Of a stretch of DNA of 5,370 bases, positions 5,028-5,370 are shown piece after piece. The DNA comes from Clostridiaceae bacterium (GTDB lineage: Bacteria; Bacillota; Clostridia; Oscillospirales; Acutalibacteraceae): positions 1 through 5,370 of the forward strand of contig JAEDNG010000071.1 of assembly GCA_016302625.1 (NCBI GenBank), in the 5' to 3' direction. Both the position numbers and the translations under genes were made by a program. The notes under the pieces were generated by a model. The model worked only from the letters and a program-made list of their open reading frames with translations. It was not told the DNA's origin and ran no database searches. Position 1 is the stretch's first letter; each line of letters begins with the position of its first letter.

Positions 5028-5226
5028 AAATGTCCTGCGCTGTTCGCGGACCGCGTCTTATATAACCCTACAACCTTTTTAATCAGGGGCCAAAGCTCAT
5101 ACGGCGGATTGCAGACCTCCCGCGGCTGTGCCGAGTTCGGAAGAAGGGAGCGCGAAACCGTGTGGCCGGCACCCACCTGCTATACGCAGGTTATTTTAAG
5201 CGCATTACGGCAGGGTGGGACAGTTT
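5028..5226 (+). ncRNA. ssrS: 6S RNA
   Basis: A GC-rich structured stretch of about 195 bases, the usual 6S length, in an AT-rich spacer. The ends pair: TGTCC and TGC near 5031-5038 with GCA and GGGACA near 5210-5222. The 5' arm contains GCTGTTCGC (5039-5047), resembling the conserved TGTTCG of E. coli 6S. The 3' half has the hairpin ACCTGC-TATAC-GCAGGT (5174-5190) followed by TTATTTTAAGCGC and TACGGCAGGG, which resembles the corresponding 3' region of known 6S RNAs. 6S RNA mimics an open promoter, binds the housekeeping RNA polymerase and lowers transcription in stationary phase. I see no other RNA class that fits. End positions are approximate by a few bases. Confidence 0.85.
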
Positions 5227-5244
5227 TATTGTTTAAAACACGAA

Positions 5245-5270
5245 TAGCAAATTTCTTTGCTAATATTTGT
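5245..5270 (+). terminator. Weak hairpin after 6S RNA, possible processing or termination site
   Basis: A 7-bp stem TAGCAAA/TTTGCTA (5245-5251, 5256-5262) with a TTTC loop is followed by ATATTTGT rather than a clean T-run. It may assist 3'-end formation of 6S RNA, but the stronger hairpin at 5276-5314 is the better terminator. Confidence 0.25.
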
Positions 5271-5275
5271 ATCAT

Positions 5276-5314
5276 AAAAAACAGAAACGGTAATTTTCAC
5301 CGTTTCTGTTTTTT
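5276..5314. terminator. Strong bidirectional Rho-independent terminator
   Basis: A perfect 16-bp inverted repeat, with arms 5276-5291 and 5299-5314 and a 7-base loop, has a GC-containing core (CAGAAACGGT / ACCGTTTCTG) flanked by six As on the left and six Ts on the right. It can therefore terminate in both directions: the 6S RNA unit from the left and the probable convergent gene from the right. Confidence 0.9.
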
Positions 5315-5324
5315 AATAACATCT

Positions 5325-5370
5325 TTACTTGCTTCTGACTTCGGCATCGCCCTCGAAAAACAATGCCAAC
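5325..5370 (-). CDS. Probable C-terminal end of an unidentified convergent gene
   Basis: On the minus strand one frame from the right edge reads L-A-L-F-F-E-G-D-A-E-V-R-S-K and stops at TAA (5327-5325), 10 bases before the bidirectional terminator. The position of the stop just ahead of a terminator suggests a real gene end. Fourteen residues are too few to name a family, and the frame could be chance. Confidence 0.4.
   Translation of the reverse strand, partial: LALFFEGDAEVRSK

Noticed and set aside
5028..5226. SRP RNA, tmRNA or a riboswitch in place of 6S RNA
   Set aside because: No SRP GGAA/GNRA apical signature, no tmRNA tag or tRNA-like ends, and no downstream controlled gene on the plus strand for a riboswitch; terminal pairing, length and TGTTCG fit 6S.

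Overview
The window looks like a chromosomal segment from an endospore-forming member of the Clostridia, plausibly in the Oscillospiraceae/Ruminococcaceae range. The main evidence is the sporulation operon spoIIIA on the minus strand, together with moderate-GC genes, AT-rich spacers, a DUF1292 protein and a 6S RNA. The exact taxon is inferred, not shown.

Left part (1-2101, minus strand): the first five genes of the spoIIIA operon, tightly packed in the order AA-AB-AC-AD-AE. AE is cut by the window edge after 28 codons. A good sigma-E-type promoter lies just upstream of spoIIIAA. Several starts are non-ATG (TTG for AA, GTG for AB) but are fixed by strong Shine-Dalgarno sites. Together these proteins form the mother-cell half of the channel that links mother cell and forespore; AA is the ATPase.

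Middle (2102-2723): a 620-base AT-rich spacer that is not empty. On the minus strand it carries a perfect sigma-A promoter (TTGACA, 17 bases, TATAAT), a Shine-Dalgarno site, a 21-codon mini-ORF and, about 460 bases further on, a hairpin with a T-tract that ends just before the sigma-E promoter. Inside this unit a short coding-like module ending in V-S-P-M occurs twice in the same frame 51 bases apart, with a third decayed copy. This is the least explained part of the window. A separate promoter points right, towards the ABC transporter.

Right part (2724-5370, plus strand): a complete half-size ABC exporter with fused membrane and ATPase domains, then a small acidic DUF1292 protein with its own promoter overlapping the end of the transporter gene, then a 6S RNA gene whose -35 box lies in the last codons of the DUF1292 gene. 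A strong bidirectional terminator follows, and the last 46 bases probably hold the C-terminal codons of a convergent minus-strand gene.

Functionally the window combines sporulation (spoIIIA), export (ABC), a global RNA polymerase regulator (6S RNA) and a possible small-peptide or small-RNA unit. No evidence ties these to a single pathway.
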